Shown in pieces: positions 9,631 through 20,835 of a DNA stretch of 64,000 nucleotides. The DNA is from Phragmites australis (taxonomy: Eukaryota; Streptophyta; Magnoliopsida; Poales; Poaceae), in the NCBI RefSeq assembly GCF_958298935.1, contig NC_084944.1:18445679-18509678 (forward strand). Direction: 5' to 3'. The first letter of the stretch is position 1, and each line of letters opens with the position of its first letter. Made by a program: the position numbers and the translations under genes. The notes under the pieces were generated by a model. That model was not told where the DNA came from. It worked only from the letters and a program-made list of their open reading frames with translations, and made no database searches.

Positions 9631-11849
9631 TTAGATTTTGAAAGTTCTGGCTGTTGAACATGAAGCGTTCAACAGCCAGAACATCCAGTTCGCTCGCTTT
9701 GAGCATGAAGCGCCAGACGATGTCTTCTTTTTGTTGGAGTGCCTTGGTAGTTCTTCATCACTTTCCTCGCACCCTTCTTCAGATGTCATAAACTCTGCAT
9801 CATCCAATAGTATATTCGCTAGCTTTGATAGTCCTGCTACATCGCTGCTGTTTGCTCGTGCCATAAGGATACCCCTATACTGAGGTAGTTGGGCATAGAA
9901 GCGAAACATGCCAACCAGCCATTCAAATGGTTCATCTTCACCGGGAAGGTATGCAAGTAAAGGATCTCTGTCTCTCATTTGGGCTTTCCCTTGTATCCTT
10001 CTGTTGACTGTCACAAACATTGAATCCTCGAATTTCTTATGTTGAACCCAAGATGGTTTCTTTTTATGGATCTGAAAAGGGTCACAGGAGAGCATAACAA
10101 ATTTTCTTAGTTACACAAATGAAACGATGATAAGTTGAACTGATGGATGAACTTTTGAAACTTTCTTATCACTACGTTACCATTTCAATCCAACTTTGCT
10201 CGTAGGCCAATGAGCCACAAGTTAACCTTAATATCCTCAGTGCCATTGTGCTCAACTCCTTCGCTGCACCGCCATGTAATTCCCACCAGGAAACTATATA
10301 TAGGAGAACAGTTAAATTGAATATTAGACTATAGAAGAAACTACATTGCAAACCATGACAAACATACCCAAAAACACTTAGTCTTTTTCCCCAAAGAAAA
10401 TTACCTGGATCAAGATTCATTTGACTACGAATGGCGTGAGTGGTTCCGAAACTCTGTGAAGCGGTCCTGTAAAGCTTCAATTGATGCACAATTTTCTCTT
10501 GCGTAGGCTGATCTTGGTACAGGTTACGCATACACTCAACAAGTGCATCTCTGAAGATTTCAGTCTTTTCAATGTCATTTCTGTTTTGGTAGTAGAACAA
10601 GGGATTCAAATAGTAACCAGCCAAGTGCAATGGCTTCTTCATGTAATGATCTATTCTAAAATCTATATGGTCCCATATTGGCAAGTAATGCTCTTCCTTA
10701 TTTTCAAAGCGGAAGGCAATTTCCCTTTTAGCATTTGCAAGTTCGCCATATATGTATCCCATAGAGGGTCTGCCACTGCCCATCCTCCTCAGAACCTCCA
10801 CTAGTGGCTCAAAACTGTTTATAACATATAGCACCCTATCCCAAAAATCGCTGCTCACTACTAGATTGTAGAATTTCTTGCCCACTGGTACCTTCGACCA
10901 CTTGCTGTCCTCCCATTCTTTAGAAATAAACATAGTCTTCATCTCAATCCTCTTATCATAAAGGCTCTTCAAGTTCAAGCAGCAAGTGGTGTAATAAGTG
11001 ATTCCAACATGAACCAAATCCCGCTGGTTGGTGAACTGGCGCATCATGTCCAACAAATTTGTGTGTCCATAAATAAAAGCAGTGAGTGACCTTGCCTTAG
11101 CAATTGTATTCTTGATTAGAGGAATATGCCCTATGTCTTCAAGCATCATGTCAATGCAACTTGCAGCGCAGTAAGTCCAAAATATGTTGGGTCTCTTTGC
11201 AGTAAGCATTTTTACCGCAATCATTTCTAAGTTATTGTTTGTGATGACCTGCACCACATTTTGCTGTCCCACTTCTTCAATACAAGAGTCAACTAGTTGA
11301 CAAACAAATGCGTCATCGCAGATGTCTGAAGATAATTGAACAGAACGAAGGAAAGACACACCCTGCGAACAATGGACCGCCAAGTTCAACATGCGCCTTC
11401 CATCATCATCAATTTCTGTATCAACTAGAATAGAGCACCCTTCTGACGCCCAAGATTTCTTCAGTGGTTCAATTGAATCATTGATCGCTAAAACTTCTCT
11501 CTGCAGTAATAGCTCATCAAGCTTATCCAGAGAGGGTCCCCGTAAACCAGGACCGCACTGTGCAATTGCTTCCAACATTAAGTCGAAACTCTCTAGGCCA
11601 ACAGTATTAAAAGGAATCCCGGCTTCATTGAACCATGCAGCTATACACTCAATAGCCCTTCTTCTCCTCTTTTCCATCTGTTTTGCATCGTAGGTTATAT
11701 CTGAATTTTCTTCTTTCTTCATTGCTTGTTCTGTAGTTGGTAAACAAAGCATATCAATTGGTCTGTCTTGATTGTCGAATTTGAAATCACTGCCTTCCGA
11801 TTCTTCTGATGTATTTCTATAGAAGATGTCATGATTGTCGTCTTCGATT
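9631..11849 (-). CDS. hAT transposase-derived protein, DUF659 and hAT dimerisation domains (copy B)
   Basis: Three minus-strand exons with GT/AG junctions keep one frame: 11849-10405, 10293-10181 and 10071-9631. The first in-frame Met is at 11752 (632 codons to the stop); an acceptor at 11850-11851 implies an upstream exon, where the family's BED finger would be, but none was found. DUF659 covers roughly the first 200 residues; the hAT dimerisation region includes SWWELHGG (exon 2) and continues into exon 3 (HKKKPSWVQHKKFEDSMFV). The two introns are 111 and 109 bp. Against the family pattern, VVTDNA is ITNNNL (second acidic catalytic position Asn) and CAAHCID is CAASCID, so transposase activity is unlikely. 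It is either a domesticated gene or a recent pseudogene with an open frame. The C-terminal tail is acidic. Confidence 0.7.
9644..9682. repeat. Perfect 16-bp inverted repeat, 7-nt loop
   Basis: GTTCTGGCTGTTGAAC (9644-9659) and GTTCAACAGCCAGAAC (9667-9682) are exact reverse complements around ATGAAGC. It lies over the last codons of copy B and would form a strong hairpin near the 3' end of its transcript. Confidence 0.85.
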
Positions 11850-12099
11850 CTGTATTATGCACTATTTGTCAATCACGAGTTATTTCACTAAAGGACATCA
11901 GAATGGCTAGTACATCAAGTGTTTCAGTCAACATTTTGTAGCCCTACTAAAGATACTTGTGTATTTTTATACGACTGATTGTGCGATGTCTGAGTTGTAG
12001 AAAAAGGAGAAAACCACTCAGATTCTCATCACAGCTTTTGTTATTCTCAATTGGCAAGCAAATTAACTAGCTCTTACTCTTGACCTTTTTCTGCTTGGT
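11850..12099 (-). other. Intron upstream of the first coding exon of hAT copy B
   Basis: An acceptor-like TGCATAATACAG precedes the exon on the minus strand. The sequence aligns with 6029-6290 beside copy A and is not coding. The RTE insertion interrupts it at 12116. Confidence 0.45.
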
Positions 12100-12850
12100 G
12101 TGTTGCTTGGTAAAACTCCGCCTATGTTGTACCAACATAGCCAGCCCCAAGCACGGGTTAAGGAAGGTTGTGATAGACCTGACGAGCCAACGTAAAAAAA
12201 CACAATCACTCTTATGGAGATGAAACCCAAAAGTTAGTCATAGAATCTATACGATGGCAATTCAACCCATGATGTTGTATGGTGCCAAATATTGACCAAC
12301 TAAAAGACGACATGTCCAGCAGTTAAGTGTAGCAAAGATGTGTATGTTGCGATGGATTTGTGGTCATACAAGAAATGATCGGATCTAAAATAATGATATA
12401 TGTGATAAGGTAGAGGTAGCGCAAATTGAAGAAAAACTTACCTAACATCGGTTGAGATGGTTTAGACATATCCAACGGAGGCCTCTAGAGTCATCCATAC
12501 ATATCGGGATACTAAGGCGCACTGATAATGTGAGGAGAAACAGTAATCGACCAAACTTAACATAGGAGGAGTCTGTAAAGAGAGACTTGAAGGAATAAAA
12601 TATCCCAAAGAACTATCCATAGATAGAAACATGTGGAATTTAGCAATCCACGTGCCGGAACTATAACTTATGCATCAATCTCTTTATACCATTACTACTT
12701 TTACTTTTTTACTATTACTAGTACCTTTATTTATTATTGTTTATCATCACCTTTTTAGTAGGATCTTGTAGGTTTCATCTCTAGTCTATCTTTACTTGCT
12801 TGAGACAAAAGGCTTTGTTGTTGTTGTTGTTGTAGTGTTGCTTGGTAAAA
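12100..12850 (+). mobile_element. 5'-truncated RTE-type LINE fragment with 16-bp TSD and (TTG)n tail
   Basis: The 719-bp insert (12116-12834) is flanked by GTGTTGCTTGGTAAAA at 12100-12115 and 12835-12850. Translation on the plus strand, through many stops, gives the C-terminus of plant RTE reverse transcriptase: MMLYGAKY, QQLSVAKMCMLRWICGHTR, LRWF.HIQRRP, ILRRTDNVRR. The 3' end is GACAAAAGGCTTTG followed by (TTG)n, the characteristic RTE tail. Copy A (near 6280) lacks the insert, which gives the empty site. Confidence 0.85.
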
Positions 12851-13323
12851 TAAATTGAGCAAATTGCGTTCATGAAGAGTCAAGTCTAACACTAAAGAAA
12901 ATAAACATTTTTTGGATGTGTCGGTTTAGCTCTTCACACGAGGCTGCAGTTCATGGTCACATAGTGTAAATTAGACTGGACGTTGGAGCTTAGTCAACAA
13001 AATAACAGACTCGGGAGGGGAGGCAGCAGGGAGATGAGGAGGCGGTGGCAGCATGGAAGAAAGGGGCCGGAGGAGTTTGGGCAACAGAGATAAGATTGGA
13101 CTTTAACATGGCTGGATGGGCAAGCAAATGACAGCCCATTTCAACATTTATCCTTTTCTATTTTCTTTTTCTTTTTTAGCCTTGATGAATCTAGTGGATT
13201 AAATCAGAACTACTAATCTACGATTTTATTTCCCCTTCTAGTGTATTAAAGAAGTGGTAGATCTCTATGTCATTCATATCTTTTATGTATATACTTTGGT
13301 TTAAAACATAAAAAATAATAATA

Positions 13324-13374
<51 letters not shown>

Positions 13375-14426
13375 TATTAGAAGAATCCCTGAATCCTATA
13401 TTCTCGAGTTTGCCGAGTCGGACACGCGCACCCGAGTCAGACTCCAACTCCTGCACCCGTGTCCCGGTAACACTGATTATGACAGGTGACAATACAAGTT
13501 GTATAATAGTTTTGCATCACTTGGTAGTATTTAATACTTTAGACGTCAAATCTCTAAGCAAAGAATCCTCACAGACCATGGTAGTTTTTTCATGTCATTC
13601 AAAGTCATCTCGGTAGGAGATGCTCGTGCAGTGAACTATTTATAATACGAGCCATCACTGACAACGCAGTTATATAACATCATCTGAAGACCAGGCCAGG
13701 TATAAGCTACGTACAGCGTATTTAGGTACCCAAGTTTTTAATCCAAAACCTTGCAAAAGAAAATTCTGACCCAAAAATCGTAAGAGACTGTGGTAATGCA
13801 TCAACAAATTACAACAACGTGGCTAATAACAGGTGATCCACCACCAGCTAACCGACCTGACAGATAGGAGTGTGAAACTTCTGTTCCTGCTACTACATTT
13901 TCCCCTGCATCCCCACAGTTTATTCAACTTGCCGCCCAGAAGCATTACAATTTTCTCCCCTGACCTCATACACATACTAATCAAATCACCAATGGTCTTA
14001 CTCAAACCCTCGGAAACATAACCAAAATCTCAAAATGTATGCACATCCGGGCCCTCCACTCCACGGGACAAACAAGCAGCACGCCCAATCCCGAAACCGA
14101 ACTGGCACTCACGGGAGAAATGGGGAAAAAGCGAAACCTTTTCTAAGCAATCCGTGCAAAGAGCACGCAGGAGTGAAGCGAAGAGACCAACCTGGAAGAA
14201 GAACCGGCGGCCCCCATTTGCAGTTACAGCTCCTCCGCAGCAAGATTAACGTAACCGTGCCGAGCAACCTAACCGTGTCGGGAAATGCGGAGGCAATGGA
14301 GGTGGCGGCGGCGGGGGGAGGGAGGGAAGGCGGTCGGACGGAGTGGGAAGGGTTTCTTGGTTTCCCGCCGTTTCGGCAGCAATGAATTCCCGTTTCCCGC
14401 CGCTGGTTCGGGCTGATCGGGCTTTT
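12851..14426 (-). other. Intron and GC-rich leader region of hAT copy B
   Basis: Patches match 6290-6730 and 8330-8735 beside copy A. On the minus strand the block from about 14390 to 14192 is GC-rich and ends GGTTCTTCTTCCAG followed by GTTGGTCTC, a plausible first-exon donor. If correct, copy B has a noncoding leader exon and an intron of about 2.3 kb now containing the RTE insert. No BED-finger exon was found in it. Confidence 0.35.
13312..13374. repeat. (AAT)n microsatellite
   Basis: About 20 near-perfect AAT/TAA repeats with one G interruption near 13326. Confidence 0.95.
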
Positions 14427-14786
14427 GGCTGTTGGGGTTGGATCCAAGTCGAAGGTAGGGCTAAACATGTCAATTTCTTCAAGGAAATTGAAAAAGAAAA
14501 GCATGGTTTCGAGTAAAGATATCCAAATGGGCGGCCCGGCCCAGCACGGCACGGACCCAATCAGGTACGATCCGTTTTGGACATGGCCCGTTACAGCCCG
14601 TTAGCTAAACGGGCCGTGCCGTGTCGACCCACGTGCCGTGGTTGCAGCCCAGGCACGACCCGATCGGCACGGCCCGTTTAAGATCGGGTCGTGCCGTGGC
14701 TGTTGGGGTTGGATTCAAGTCCAAGGTAGGGCTAAACATGTCAATTTCCTCAAGGAAATTGAAAAGAAAAGCATGGTTTCGATGGT
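14427..14786. repeat. 90-bp direct repeat around a GC-rich CGGCCC/CGTGCCG segment
   Basis: GCTGTTGGGGTTGGATCC...CATGGTTTCGA (about 14427-14513) recurs at about 14699-14782 with few differences. Between them lies a segment of about 180 bp full of GGGCCGTGCCG-type phrases, similar to sequence found at ends of non-autonomous hAT elements. No TSD was resolved. Confidence 0.6.
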
Positions 14787-14831
14787 CATTTTGTGGTTGA
14801 CAAATGGAGCTATGGTATGCTTTGTAATATA

Positions 14832-15560
14832 GGGCATGTTTGTTTTGTTACCTAGTGTGGCCAATATGGTCAAGGCAAAATTTGGTAGCTTTGATCAAAT
14901 TTGATCACCGTTTAGTTGAGTGTAAAAATTTGACTTGGCCTCCTCTCGTTTGACCACCTAATTCATTTTGGATGTCAATGTTAACAAAAACCTGGCCACC
15001 AAATTTGGCGATCCTGATTTTTGGCATGCCAAAGTTTGGCTTGGCCTCCTCATGGCAAATTTGTGTTTAAACCAAACAGCCCTCTAGGGCAGGGCAACGA
15101 ATATCTAACCAAATTTTGACATGCCCACAAGATTTGACTGCCATATCATTTGGTTCTCCTAAAATTTTGCACGCCAACAAAAGTTTAGCTTCGCCCGGCT
15201 ACAGCACACTACCAAGGCCGGCAAGAATGAGGGCGAGCAATGCCAAAACCTACGTGGCATAGGACAGTGGCAACACCTATTCCAAAACTCTTGTATCCAA
15301 GTTTCTATCTAATTGCATCATTGTATTCCTTGACTGTATTTTGACAGAATAAAAATTAATGACATATGGGCCTTAAATGTCATACTCACGCTTTTGGCAA
15401 GGTTTGATAAGGCTACAATCCAAATATATATTTTCTCCCTATTATTTGGTGTTACTTGCAAATTGGTAAAGCTGCAATCCGAACAATATTTACTCACGTT
15501 TTTGGTGATGCCAATTTTTGGCATGGCTCACAAGAGGTGCAAACCAAACAGTCCCATAGT
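14832..15560. mobile_element. One or two MITE-like insertions, family uncertain
   Basis: A first unit runs from GGGCATGTTTGTTTTG (14834) to AAACCAAACAGCCC (about 15083), which are near-complementary termini. A second block ends CAAACCAAACAGTCCC at about 15555. Both are rich in TTTGGCATGCC phrases, as at 8.74-9.19 kb. TSDs were not identified, so superfamily is not assigned. Confidence 0.35.
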
Positions 15561-15695
15561 CTCACAGTAATCTTTACTTGTTCCAATATGATTTTGCTAT
15601 TGTGGCTCATAAAATATGCTTCTAACTAATTGATTTATCTAAATCCGGAACGAAATAAGTGCTTCTGAAAAACCACTGCGGCATCAAACCGAGCC

Positions 15696-15900
15696 CAATA
15701 ATTTGGCTCTTACACAGCATGTTTTTTTGTTTCCCCTTGTGGTTCTTCTTCGAGCAGCCCATAATTTCGATGAGACTCGGACGTGCAGTCAAGGCCCCCG
15801 GAAAACACAAGCTCAACGGCCTCGCTACCACCATTGTGGCAACAAAGATCTTTCTCTACACTGTAACAATGTTGGCGATGGTGTTGTCTGCCCTCACTTG
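15696..15900. repeat. Left copy of a 205-bp direct repeat flanking a hAT fragment
   Basis: The 205-bp sequence starts CAATAATTTGGCTC and ends GCCCTCACTTG. It is nearly identical to 16911-17111; I see a small indel after CACAGCATGT and an A/G difference. Confidence 0.85.
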
Positions 15901-16910
15901 CATGGGCGGAGCCAGGATTTGAACGCTGGGTGTGCCTGTGAATTTTTTTGATCTAATATACAAATATAAAATTTACTAGAAGTACAATATAATAATATTA
16001 AAAATTCTCACCATAGTAAATTCAACAGATAAATTTGAAATTTACGGAAAGTACGATATAAATAGTCCAAATATGAAATAAAATCTTGCATAAATTGATA
16101 CATATAAGATTACAATACATACTCTAGAACTCTACTCTACGCTTTCTCATGCCCATAAAACTCTCGATTATATCATCCTCACTTATCTTGCAAAAAATAT
16201 CACGCTCAATAAATGTGACTAAACAATCGTTCAATAACTCATCACCCATACTATTTCTCAATTTATTCTTCACTAGACTCAATGCTGAAAATACTCTTTC
16301 AACACTTGCCGTCGCCACCGGTAGGATCAATACCAATTTAAGAAGCAAGTATACCAAATCATAAAGAGTATGTTTATTTGTTTCAACAAGCCTAATAGAG
16401 AGCTCCCCAAGATTGTTTAGACATTTGAATCTATCATCTCTTCTCATATCATGAATAAAGTTATCAAGTTGGATTTCAAATCTTATCAAATCCATACTTG
16501 ATATGTCCTTGGGATAAAACTTGGCAAGTCTAAGTATCTTGTGTGTATCATAAGAAGCAAATGAATTGAACGGATTCAAAGCCGACATGCAAAGAAGCAA
16601 CTCCATATTAACCTCATCAAATCGATTGTCAAGCTCTTGTCGAATTTTATCAATGACACCAAGATATACCTCTCTTCTATAATGATCATCAATTGTTTGC
16701 TCGGGGTAAAACCGTGGGGATCTTCCATGAGGCACATAATTACCATCCAATGAAGGAATGATGATACTATATTTTACACAAAATGATGTAACCTTTCCTT
16801 TAAAGAACTCTTCCCACCCATGAGATCTCATATGTTGCATTCTTTCCTTTGCCAAACTCACAAGTGACATTGCATTAACAATATCTTGGTCTCTCTTTTG
16901 TAAAGACTAA
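15901..16910 (-). pseudogene. hAT transposase, C-terminal part with 3' terminus
   Basis: A single minus-strand frame (from about 16908 through the Met at 16870 to 16124) encodes the C-terminal part of a hAT transposase of the DUF4371/ZMYM1-like class: QDIVNAMSLV, GWEEFF, and the dimerisation motif LPVATASVERVFSALSLVKNKLRNSM. After the stop at 16124, the element continues to a hAT-like terminus at 15901 (CATGGGCGGAGCCAGGA). The N-terminal half and the opposite terminus are absent; the sequence joins directly to a copy of the left flank at 16911. This is a different hAT family from the DUF659 genes to the left. No stop occurs in the retained frame, so truncation may be recent. Confidence 0.75.
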
Positions 16911-17111
16911 CAATAATTTGGCTCTTACACAGCATGTGTGTTTCCCCTTGTGGTTCTTCTTCGAGCAGCCCATAATTTCGATGAGACTCGGACGTGCAGT
17001 CAAGGCCCCCGGAAAACACAAGCTCAACGGCCTCGCTGCCACCATTGTGGCAACAAAGATCTTTCTCTACACTGTAACAATGTTGGCGATGGTGTTGTCT
17101 GCCCTCACTTG
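16911..17111. repeat. Right copy of the 200-bp direct repeat
   Basis: Near-identical to 15696-15900, also ending CTCACTTG. It follows the broken end of the hAT fragment directly. Confidence 0.85.
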
Positions 17112-17468
17112 ATCTGGGGCTTGCCATGGATGAGGCGTTGGTATCCTACTAGTTTGTTCATGTTGCAAAAGTAGACTTGCGTTGTTAAAGTAGGACTTTC
17201 ACTCGTTGCTATTAGAGTATATATGGTAAGTGATTTATAAGGATCCGACTGTTATGATAGGATATACTCTAACAGTTGCAACAAGAAATTAGGTAGTATT
17301 TGGTTAAGTGAGTGGTAATGTAAATGTAAATAAAATCAAATCACAGGGGAACCAAAGGTGGAATCTGTGATTGTAAGTTTTGTTTGGTGTGCCAGTATAA
17401 CAGTATTGGATATCAAAATACCATTGCAGATCTAATCAACAATTCCAACCAATTTGATTGCATCCTCA
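17112..17468. other. No gene seen; target region of the LINE
   Basis: AT-rich non-coding DNA with a GTAGTATTTGGTTAAGTGAG phrase reminiscent of a MITE end. It leads into the LINE target site. Confidence 0.35.
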
Positions 17469-17607
17469 CCTACACGGGGGGGGGGGGGGGGCAAGAGTTC
17501 GGTATCCATAAAAATCAAAGCCTGGAGAACATCTCCTCCCCTGGTCGAGAGAGAGAAGAAAAAGGACGAAAGAACAACACAACAGTGCGTCTCCGCTAAC
17601 GAGATGC

Positions 17608-20600
17608 ATGGAGATGCCTAACCGACGCCGGCTTACGCTGGCTCCGGTGCCATGGGCAGTCGTTTCGCCGGGCCACGGTGAGCAGGCGGGGTCGGCGGTG
17701 GCGGATCCGTCGGCTGGCCGGGGGCGGCACTTTGCCCGACCCAGGTTCTGGGCTCTGGCAGGTGATATCAGCTCGGATGAGGAGGTTGACGACAACCCTG
17801 GCATCGGAGATCCTAGTAAAGCGGAGGAGGCTGTGGCGTTGAAGATTTGTGCCACTGAGGTATGTCGAGGCTCGGATTCTGCAGGTTCCAAGGTGGATCG
17901 CCGTAGTTGCCGTGCGGGCACTGTCGTTACGCGGCAGGCGGCCGGCAAGCCATGGCGCGGGCCATTGCCGGCTAGACGAACGTCGCCGCAAGTTACGCTG
18001 GCGGACGCGATGGCCAAGGCGACGGTGTCGTCGAGGCGTTGTTCGCAGAGTAGGAAGATGCAGACTTCGCCGTCGTCTTCGTCGTTCCCGGCGATCGCTG
18101 AAGAGGGTCGGCGGCGCGTGGATTCAAAATTTGAATCTTCAGGCGTGATTACCGCAAGGGAGGTCGGCACAGTGGAAGGGGCAACGGTACGTGTTGGGCC
18201 GAGGGCTTTGGGCTAGTCCAAAACTGCGGTCCAGTTTGCTTTTCCTTCTGGTCTCGTCGGTCTTCTCTCGCGTGCAGGGAGGCCTAGGGTTCCTGTTGCG
18301 TCGTCTTCTCCACGCGCGTGCGGCTTCGGGAATCAGGGAGGCGGCGGAGGAATTGGCGCGGCTGCTCGAGGCTTCACTCGTGGCGCGGGACGGCACTGGC
18401 AGACGACTCCTGCCGCGTCTTCATCCGCTCCATCACGCACGCGTGGCACCGGGATGCAGGGAGTAGGCGGAGCTTTTGGCGTTGCTGGCCGGGGTCCTGC
18501 TCGTGGCAATGGACAGCACGGTAACGCGGCCGAGATGCATGGAGGAGGTGTTGCTTTCGGCGCTGGTGGCCGGGGCTCTGCTCGTGGCGCTGGACAGTTG
18601 ATCCACGCATCCAGGGGCGCGGGGCGCAGTCAAGGCGGGTTGCAAGCGCGCCGTCAGGATGATGAAGACGAAGTTCAGCGCTTCGGAGATGGATTCCAAG
18701 GGGCGAACCAAGGCTTTGATCCTGGCTACGGCGAGTTCGGCCATGGTCGGGGCTGGCCAAGGCGTGGCTTCCGCCCCCGCAATGGCCGTTTCTCGGGCCG
18801 GCGTGGTGGGATGGCGAGCTGGGGCCGTGGCGGTGGCGGCAGGACGTCGTTCGCGGGAGCTGCGCCGAAACAGTCACGTGGTGCGATGGCGCCGGCGGCC
18901 ACTAATGCTCGTGTGCCGGTCATTCCTACCGGCGGACCTCATCTGCCCAAGGTTGCACCGTTGGAGGAAGCTGCTATGGATGTTGACGGGATTGATGCAG
19001 TTGCAGGAGATGATGTGACCGCTGGTAGTAAGGCGGGTGGAAAGTCGAAGGTGTGCAGTCGCTGTGCTCAGAAGGGACACTATGTTGCTGAATGTGTGAA
19101 TGAGGTGTACTGTTGCATTTGTGACGGGCATGATCATGTCAATCATCATTGCCCGGTGCTCAAGATGCCTAAGCCTGTTGCTCATGCAGTGGGATACTCG
19201 GTAGCCGGTCTTGGTTTTTTTCATATCCCTCACGCCCCGCTGCCAAAGAAGAAAGACTCGAAAAGTGCTCTAGTGACTGTTGTGGGCGGCTCTCTCACTA
19301 GGGAGCAACTTGTGGTGCAGCTTCAGAGAATTGTGCCTGTTAAATGGAGGTGGGAACCTGTATCACATGAGGAGTTTTCTTTTGTGGTTCAGTTTCCATC
19401 AAAGGCTGAGCTTCAGAGATCTATTGCTTATGGTGGGGCTGATGTGATGGAAAACGGGGTCGCCACAGGGGTGCGGTTGAAATTTCAGGAGTGGCAGATC
19501 AAGGAGGAAGGGTACCTTCTTCCTAAGGTTTGGCTTCGGGTCACCGGCATTCGTAAAAGGTTGAGAGAGTATCTAATTCTTTGGGCCGTTGGCACTATGT
19601 TTGGGTCAACGCAGATGGTGGATATGGTTACAACTCGGAAGAGTAACTTTGGGCGGATTCTAGTTGCTGTGTTGGATCCCGCTTTACTCCCATCTAGTAT
19701 GGATGTAGTCATCGGGGATCATTATTTTGAGCTTAAGATTGAGAAGGAGAAGGTGGGTTTCGATGATTTTGGCGATGAGGTGGATCTGGACTTCGGAGAG
19801 TATGGTGATGATGGAGATGGGAAGAAGGAGGAGGAGAATAATGCGGATAGAGATGCTAAAAGGGCTAGGCCGGCTGATGCTTTGGAGGAGGATTGTGGTG
19901 ATGAGGGGGATGGGACTGCCGATGGCGATGCGTCCTTGGGGGATGGCCCGGCTTTGGAAGATAAACTCAAATCTATGGCCCAAAATATTATAGATATGGC
20001 GGTGGACAAGGTCCTGATCGAGTGTGCAGACAACGTGCTTGCTGAAAATGATTTATAGCTTGATGGTCAGGTGGAGGAGGTTTTTTCAGCGAATGATGAT
20101 GTGCATAGTTCAGAGAGCCCTCCTGCAGGTATTCTTGGTGAAGGTTCAGGTGGTGCTGATTTTGATCGTGGCTATAGTGGTTGCAGTTCTGGTGGTCTAG
20201 CTACTCGCGCCGGCGCCACTCTTGCCAAGGCTGCTTGTGTCAGGGCGGCGAGCACAGCAGTTCTTGGTGCTGCAGGAGTGGGTGCGCCTGCGGCTGTGGT
20301 TGCTGCTGCAGCTGTGGAGGAGGTGCGCAACACTCCAAAGCGTTCGAGTCCTCGGCTGGCTAAGCACAATGACGATGACTCTATTCAGAAGGCAAAGAAG
20401 AGGGCGGCATGGAAGAATTTGGACTTCAGTGGAGGTAACACCACGGACCTTTCTTTCATTCCTTTCTCTGTTAATGAAATTTCTTCGCATGTTTCTGCTC
20501 TTGGAGTTAGTATGGGTAACAATCCTAATCTAGTTGTTGACTCGGTTAATTCTTTAAAAGATATTGAATTGTCAAGATTAAGAGCCGAGCCGTCTAGGAC

Positions 20601-20835
20601 GGACGTCTTTTCTAATAATAATCTATTAAGTGACGAAGAAGATAATGAGTTAGAAAATATTACTCTTGGCCACTTATGTGGTGATTTGATGGATGAGGTT
20701 ATGGATGATGACAGTGAGCACCTAAGCTGTGAATTTAGAACTGTCTTCAAGAAAAATAAGGCTCTCTCTTTGACTAGATCCAAGAGAAAGCCAAAAGTTC
20801 GGGTGATTAAAAAGCATAAAAAAGTTTCACAATGA
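17608..20835 (+). CDS. LINE ORF1, DUF4283/zinc-knuckle RNA-binding protein, with two in-frame TAG codons
   Basis: One frame is open from Met 17608 to the TGA at 20833-20835, interrupted only by TAG at 18214 and TAG at 20056. The middle part (Met 18454 to 20058, 534 aa) has a Gly/Arg-rich N-terminus, two zinc-knuckle-like clusters (CSRCAQKGHYVAEC; CCICDGHDHVNHHC) and a DUF4283-like region (EQLVVQLQRIVPVKW...GYLLPKVWLRVTG), as in plant LINE ORF1 proteins. Beyond the second TAG the frame continues with acidic and basic stretches (FIPFSVNEISSHVSALGV). ORF1 proteins coat LINE RNA and chaperone target-primed reverse transcription. The stops are probably inactivating changes (for example from TGG or CAG); programmed readthrough is possible but unsupported. 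The final ATGA overlaps the ORF2 start. Confidence 0.75.

Noticed and set aside
9631..11849. An active autonomous hAT transposon at copy B
   Set aside because: No terminal inverted repeats or 8-bp TSD were found, and a catalytic-region residue is changed.
13301..13492. Leu-rich 63-aa minus-strand frame
   Set aside because: It is a translation of the AAT microsatellite.
17466..18170. Minus-strand 234-aa frame over the LINE 5' part
   Set aside because: It is antisense to the Arg/Gly-rich ORF1 N-terminus and has no family resemblance.
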